Part shown: in pieces, positions 58,866-64,000 of the stretch | Layout of the letters: every line of letters begins with the position of its first letter | Position numbering within the stretch: position 1 is the first letter of the stretch | Assembly (NCBI GenBank): GCA_963575745.1 | Contig: CAUYUJ010004335.1 | Coordinates: forward strand, 793,356-857,355 | Length of the DNA: 64,000 nt | Direction of reading: 5' to 3' | From: Prorocentrum cordatum | Lineage: Eukaryota; Sar; Dinophyceae; Prorocentrales; Prorocentraceae | Notes under the pieces: generated by a model | What the model was told of the DNA's origin: nothing | The model's input: the letters and a program-made list of their open reading frames with translations, nothing else | The model's database searches: none | Translations under genes and position numbers: made by a program

Positions 58866-59135
58866 GCGGGCAGGGCGTTTCGCCCGAGACTTCCTCACCA
58901 CTGACGGTCCCGAAACTTGGAGATTGCAAGAGCTTCACGGACGGAGGCCGGCCCGCACTGTAAACTGTGGCTGCTCTCGCTGCAGCGCCGCGAGCACGTG
59001 TCTTACAGAATTGCAAGGGCTTCGCGGGTGGAGGGCGGCCCGCTCTTGTGGCTCTCGCCGTAGCGCCGCGCGCATTCGTGTCAACAATTTGCAGGAGCTT
59101 CGCGAATGGAGGGCGGCCCGCTTTCAAAATGTGGG
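58866..59135. repeat. Orphan 75-bp-type unit and three ~80-bp repeats
   Basis: GGGCGTTTCGCCCGAGACTTC at about 58870 matches the core of the 75-bp satellite of the 39-47 kb field. It is followed by three units with (A/G)GAGCTTCGCG, GGAGGGCGGCCCGC, GCGCCGCG and CAATTTGCA landmarks, about 75-85 bases apart. Confidence 0.65.
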
Positions 59136-59287
59136 GCCTATGTAGAGGGAGCTTCGAGAGAGCGTTTATTGCAAGATCGTTGATGCATCTTTGGTTTGCA
59201 CTGGTCCTCCTCCTTCTCCGTATCGTCTCCCTCCTCCGAACAATTTCCACGATTCGAGCTGTGTAGCTAACATTTAGACTATCGCAC

Positions 59288-59470
59288 TTGGAAGTGGCGC
59301 AGCTGGTCCGAGCCAATCCTAAGCAATCGTTCGAAGCAGTTTCATTTTTCAATGCGGCGGGGCAGCAGGGGAAGGGACAGGGCCAGACCATGACTTGGGC
59401 CTATCGGGATCCGTGCTGCGGCTTCCCCAACGTCCGGTTCAGGACTACCTGTCGAGAGTGTGGGACCCCT
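59288..59470 (+). pseudogene. Short ORF fragment with RanBP2-type zinc-finger-like motif
   Basis: An open plus frame (non-ATG at its edge) gives TWAYRDPCCGFPNVRFRTTC followed by RECGTPPP. The Trp, Cys pair, GFxN and C-x2-C spacing resembles a RanBP2-type zinc finger, which also stands at the start of many dinoflagellate LINE proteins. It runs directly into a CT-rich tract that gives a false Pro/Ser frame. It may be a LINE 5' fragment; the evidence is one motif only. Confidence 0.35.
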
Positions 59471-59805
59471 CCTCCCCCTCCTCGCCATCCCAGTCCACAT
59501 CTCTGTCGTGTTCCTCGTCCTCCTCTTCGTCATGCTCCTCCTTCTTCGCCTTCCACTCCCCCTCCCGCCCTCCCTCCCCTTCCTCTCACACTCCACATCC
59601 CCCCATTCCCATCCTCCCACTCCACATCCTTTTCCCCCTCCTCAGCCTCGTCTCCTCCCCTTGATTCCCCTCCTCCCCCTCCCCCTCCCTGTCATTCTCC
59701 CCCTGCTCCCCATCCTCCCTTCCCTCCCCCTCCCCATCCCCTCCCCCTCCGCCTCGCCTCCCCCCCTCCCCACTGGCTCAATCCTCCGCCCCCTCCGCTG
59801 CCCCC
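59463..59805. repeat. CT-rich pyrimidine tract
   Basis: Almost pure C/T on the plus strand (CCTCCTCCCC, TCCCCTCC). Low complexity, no gene. Confidence 0.9.
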
Positions 59806-60282
59806 TGTCGTGAGACGAAGGCGGGATGAGGACACATTCGGGTGAGGATAGCGTTCCGGAAAGCGATGTATCCTCGTCTGATTGTCATCCCTCAAGCGAC
59901 CACCGCCCGCACGAATAGACCCGGCAAGGGTAGTCGCCGGACGAGCCAGCGCAGCCATGCCGCCAGGAGGGGGTAGCTGAACATGCTCAGACAGACGGCC
60001 ACCAGCAGCGCGAGCGCGTGGGCGGACACCTCCTGGCACGCGGACCTGCGGCTTCGCAGGGCCGGCCCACCGAGGCGGGGGGCATCCCATCTCCCCTCCC
60101 CTTCTTCTCGGCGGTTCGAGGACGGGGCCCTGATGGATGGGGCCCCAGGGGCAGGCACGGGATCCGAGGCTAAGCCTGCACTGTTGGAGGCCACTCGCCC
60201 TCAAGGGCGGGCCCCATCCCTCAGGGCCACGTCTCTGAGCAGCCGATCTGCGTCTTCCTGCTGCCAGCCTTCCTCCTCGGCG
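59806..60282. other. Spacer, no gene recognised
   Basis: GC-rich sequence of even composition; open frames on both strands without recognisable domain. Confidence 0.45.

Positions 60283-60330
<48 letters not shown>
60283..60330. repeat. CTG trinucleotide microsatellite, 16 copies
   Basis: An uninterrupted run of CTG; gives poly-Ala/Leu/Cys or poly-Gln/Ser frames depending on strand. Confidence 0.98.
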
Positions 60331-60331
<1 letters not shown>

Positions 60332-60990
60332 CCGCCTTCCGCTCCCACCCTCCCGCTCCAGCTGATCCTGCTCCTGCTCTGGCTGCCCTGCTCCTGGAGG
60401 TTTGGAGGGAGGTGCAGGTCGTGGTCGACTTTGGGCCACGAGGGGCCTGGCCAGCGAAACCTCCACCAGGCCGACGACGCTGTTGCAGAATCTGCGAGAG
60501 GAGGGAGGGGAGGGAAGCGATGGGGAGGGGGGAGGGAGGGAAGGGAAGGAGGAAAAGGGGCAACTCACTGTCGACATGATGCGCCAATGCCGACCCCAAC
60601 ACAATCCCATCGCTCTACCCCTTCGTAGCCCTTCGTATCAAAACCCTTATCCTCCATATCAGCGGCCGTAACTAGAGCGAGCGATGGAAACTTGTTAGCA
60701 AATCTGCCGACCCCTTGGGGTTCATCGGCGTGAGAGAAGCCTCTTGGGTCGCCCAAAAACGGCTCATGAGGCCTCCGAGAAGGCTTTCCGACGACCCAAG
60801 AGGGCCCAACATCACTCAAATCATTAGCCTGGCGAAACAAACCAACCAAATACAGTTGTGAGTGCCGTGAATGTGGGTATCGTCTTCCGTGGAGCTCCTT
60901 CTGGGGCCACGAAGCGCTGTACTGGGCGGGGGAACCGCATGCGACTTCCGGCACTGAGACCTTCGGTGGAGTTCCCTCTGGACGGTTCAA
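60331..60990. other. Spacer with purine-rich patch, no gene recognised
   Basis: A G/A-rich patch lies at 60500-60565. A few CCAAGAGGGCCC-type units appear at 60745-60800. Otherwise no structure seen. Confidence 0.5.
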
Positions 60991-63900
60991 GACCCCAAAG
61001 CCTCCAGGAACCAAAATCATTGATGTTCCGTTGGTGTTTGAAATATTGTCGCGTTCTCTCCTCTTTCGGCTCTCAGAGGACCATGACGGCCCAAACAGCC
61101 TCCAGGAAGACCCCAAGACGGCCAAAGTGGCCCCCGAAGGGGCGCCAGGATTGCTCAAGAGGGCCCCGAGACGGCCCAAGGGGCCCCCAAGACGGCCCAA
61201 GAGGACTCCAAGGGAAGCCCTCAGGTGGCCGCGAGAGGCCTCCAAGATGGCCTCCGAAGGGGCCAGACGGCGCAAGAGCGCCCCAATGACGCCCGAAGAA
61301 GCCCCAACGAGACTTTCAAGAGTCTCCCAAGAGCCCCCCATGAGGCCGCCCAGAAGCCATGGGGATTGCAGGACGGAGGGCACGCACGCGCGGCAGCCGA
61401 GCAGGGCACGCCAACCAACGCCCACACCTTCCACATTTGAGCACTTTTCGACAGCGGCGATTGCCAGTCTGGATCGGCTGCGCGGCGCCAAATCTGCCCG
61501 CCACCAAGCGGGGCAGAGCAAGTCTGCTTTGTCACGCTGAGAGCTGTGCGCCGCTTCTCGCATAAACGCTGCCGAGCATCGCGTGCTTTTTAAACGTCGG
61601 CACAGAGGCCCATGACGGCCCAAGCAGCCTCCAAAATGGCCCCAAGACGGCTTCAGAAACACTCAAAAGGCCTCCATGACGTCCCAAGCGGGCCCTACAA
61701 CGGCCCAACTCAAGAGGACCCCCAGAAAGCCCCAAAACGGCCGCGAGGGGCCCCCAGACCAGCCTCCGAATGGGCTGCACGCCGCAAGAGCGCCCCAAGA
61801 CGGCACAAGACGTCCCCAAGAGACCCCAAGAGGCCCCAAAGAAGCCCAGTGCAGGAGGGGCCCCAATACGCCCCCAAGACACCTCCAAGAGGCTACAAAG
61901 AAACTCCCAAGAGGCCTCGCAACGACTGGACTGTACGTGCTCCGGACGTGCACACCGCGAAGCGAAAGGAATCCACGTTCGGAAGTAGCGTGCTGAGCGG
62001 CAGCGTTTTCTGCGGAGGCGATGGTGCAGCATATCCGATGTATCCAATGATTGCCAAATCGCTACATGTTGCATTTATGTCTCCCCCCTAGCCCCACCTC
62101 GAGTCTTTGCAATATTATGTCGGCCCAAACCTACAACAATCTATGGAAAATCAGCAAATTCGGCCTCTCGGCCTTCTTGGGACTCCTAGAGGGCCTCAAG
62201 ATGGCCCATGATGGCCCCAAGACACCCCAAGACGGTTCAAGATGGTCCCGAGAGGGCCCATGAGACCCCCAAAACGGCCCAAGAGGGCCCCAAGAGGACC
62301 CCAAAGAGCGCCTCCAGGAGCCAAAATTATTGATTTTCCGCTGGTGTGGGGAGATTGTCGCGTTCTCGCCTCTTTCGGCTCTCAGAAGACCATGACGGCC
62401 CAAACAGCATCCAGGAAGACCCCAAGACGGCCACAGAGGCCCCCAAAGGGGCCCCAGGATTGCTCAAGATGGCCCCGAGACGGCCAAAAGAGGCCCCCAA
62501 GACGGTCCAAGGGGCCCCCAAGACGGCCCAAGAGGACTCCAAGAGAGCCCTCAGGTGGCCGCGAGAGGCCTCCAATATGGCCTCCGAAGGGGCCAGACGG
62601 CGCAAGAGCGCCCCAAGCGGGTGCAAAACGTCAACAAGAAGCCCCAAGAGGCCCCAAAGCGGCCCCAATGACGCTCCAAGAAGCCCCCACGAGGCTTTCA
62701 AGAGGCTCCCAAAAACCCCCCATTAGCCCTGGAGATTACAGGACGGAGCGGCACGCACGCGCGGCAGCCGAGCAGGTCACGCCAACCAACGCCCACACCG
62801 TCCACATTTTAGCTCTTTTCCACAGCGGCGATTACCAGTCAGGATCGGCTGCGCGGCGCCAAATCTGCCCGCCACCAAGCGGGGCAGAGCAAATCTGCTT
62901 TGTGAGGCTGGGAGCTGTGCGCCGCTTCTCGCATAAACGCTGCCGAGCATCGCGTGCTTTTTAAACGTCGGCACAGAGGCCCATGACGGCCCAAGCAGCC
63001 TCCAAAATGGCCCCAAGACGGCTTCAGAAGCATTCAAAAGGCCTCCATGACGGCTCAAGCGGGCCCGAAGACGGCCCAACTCCCAACTCAAGAAGACCCC
63101 AAGAAAGCCCCAAAACAGCCGCGAGAGGCCCCCAGACCGGCCTCCGCATGGGCCACGCGCCGCAAGAGCGCCACAAGACGGCCCAAGACGCCCCAAGAAG
63201 GCCCCAAGAGGCCCCAAAGAAGTCCAGTGCAGAAGAGGCCCCCAGAAGCCCCCAAGACACATCCGAGAGGCCACGAAGAAACTCCCCAAAGGCCTCGCAA
63301 CGACTGGACTGTACGTGCTCCGAACGTGCACCCGCGAAGCGAGAGGAATCCACATCCGGAAGTGACGTGTTGCCAGAGGCAGGTCCGCCGATGCTGTACG
63401 TAATGCACGTGTATCCAGTCTACATCTTGTACTGTCGCGGAGCGGAGCGGAAGCCCTAATGCAACGCATCAAATGTATCCACTGATTACACAATTTCAAC
63501 GCGTCCCATTATACATAATGGTACATACCGTATTGTTTTACATAATTATATCTCCCCCCCTACCCCCCCTGGAGCCGCGCCACATCGCCGTACCAAATGT
63601 GGAGGCCCTCGCTCTGGGCCCCAAACCTACAAGAACCTATGGAAAATCAACACATTCGGCCTCTTGAGCCTCTTGGGACTCCAAGAGGGCCTCAAAATGA
63701 TCCAAGATGGCCCCAAGACGGCCCAAGACGGCCCAAGATGGCTCCAAGAGGGCCCATGAGGCCCCCAAGACGGCCCAAGAGGGCCCCAAGAGGACCCCAA
63801 AAGGACCCGCCAGATGCCGAAATTATTGATTTTCCGTCGGATTTGAACGATTTTAGCGTTCTCGCCCCTTTCGGCTCTCAGAGGACCATGACGGCCCAAG

Positions 63901-64000
63901 CAGCCTCCAGGAAGACCCCAAGACGGCCCAAGAGGTCCCCATGGGGGGCCCAAGAGGGCCCCGAGACGGCCAAAAGAGGCCCCCAAGGGGTCCATGGAGC
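60991..64000. repeat. Tandem 1.3-1.5 kb units built on the 12-bp CCAAGACGGCCC motif
   Basis: The anchor GCGTTCTC..CTTTCGGCTCTCAG with CCATGACGGCCCAA occurs at 61051, 62360 and 63856, giving periods of 1309 and 1496 bp; the third copy is cut by the window edge. A second anchor (CGCATAAACGCTGCCGAGCA, TCGCGTGCTTTTTAAACGTC) is at about 61560 and 62930. A third (ATGGAAAATCA and CACTTCGGCCTCT-like sequence) is at about 62135 and 63640. Between anchors lie hundreds of bases of degenerate 12-mers. Plus frames are Pro/Lys/Arg-rich, minus frames Trp/Gly/Leu-rich, and neither is a gene. Confidence 0.85.

Overview
The window looks like a gene-poor stretch of a large nuclear genome from a dinoflagellate-type alga. 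The reasons are the high GC with long repeat fields, the absence of any prokaryote-style operon, and three retroelements whose closest remembered relatives are dinoflagellate ones: a Ty1/copia element with CCCH zinc fingers in Gag, a tyrosine-recombinase element carrying a methyltransferase-like domain, and a LINE with an RNase H. This assignment comes from family recognition by eye; no search was run. Every coding segment recognised is a broken mobile-element gene, except one possible host membrane-protein exon (34100-34702, minus).

Region 1 (12-16732, minus) is one giant copia-like retrotransposon read right to left. A candidate 190-bp 5' LTR (16543-16732) and tRNA-type primer site are followed by Gag (coiled coil, capsid-like part, two CCCH fingers, an arginine-serine-rich domain), integrase, reverse transcriptase and RNase H. 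About 7.6 kb of further coding sequence then follows in the position where some retroelements carry env. That extra part contains a domain resembling the C-terminal lobe of the RNA 2'-phosphotransferase Tpt1/KptA, which I consider the most interesting thing in the window. The element carries at least seven isolated in-frame stops, several frameshifts, an Asp-to-Asn change at a predicted integrase catalytic position and a Cys in the YVDD box of the RT. This copy is therefore dead, but still readable. Its 3' LTR, if present, lies left of the window.

Region 2 (16731-25412) opens with an 800-bp CAC/ACC tract and then holds a second, more decayed element on the minus strand: an N-terminal part with an RNase H1-N-like fold signature and a coiled coil, a gag-like helical part, a methyltransferase-like domain, a DIRS-type RNase H and a tyrosine recombinase. 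No RT was found in it.

Region 3 (25413-38300) is mostly non-coding: simple repeats, two unrelated 54-bp tandem repeats, and modules built from a degenerate 12-bp unit close to CCAAGACGGCCC.

Region 4 (38400-48060) is a complex satellite field. A 127-bp unit with a hairpin and G-runs, a 75-bp unit, a 66-bp unit and GAT tracts are combined into higher-order blocks repeated at about 2.8 kb. A 5'-truncated LINE (48061-51041, plus) with RT, RNase H and C-terminal zinc finger sits at its right edge.

Region 5 (51042-64000) is a succession of further tandem arrays: 79 bp with a perfect palindrome, about 163 bp, about 30 bp, 103 bp, and finally 1.3-1.5 kb units made of the 12-bp motif. A short zinc-finger fragment near 59.4 kb is the only coding hint. 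Long open frames inside these arrays are products of repeat periodicity, not genes.
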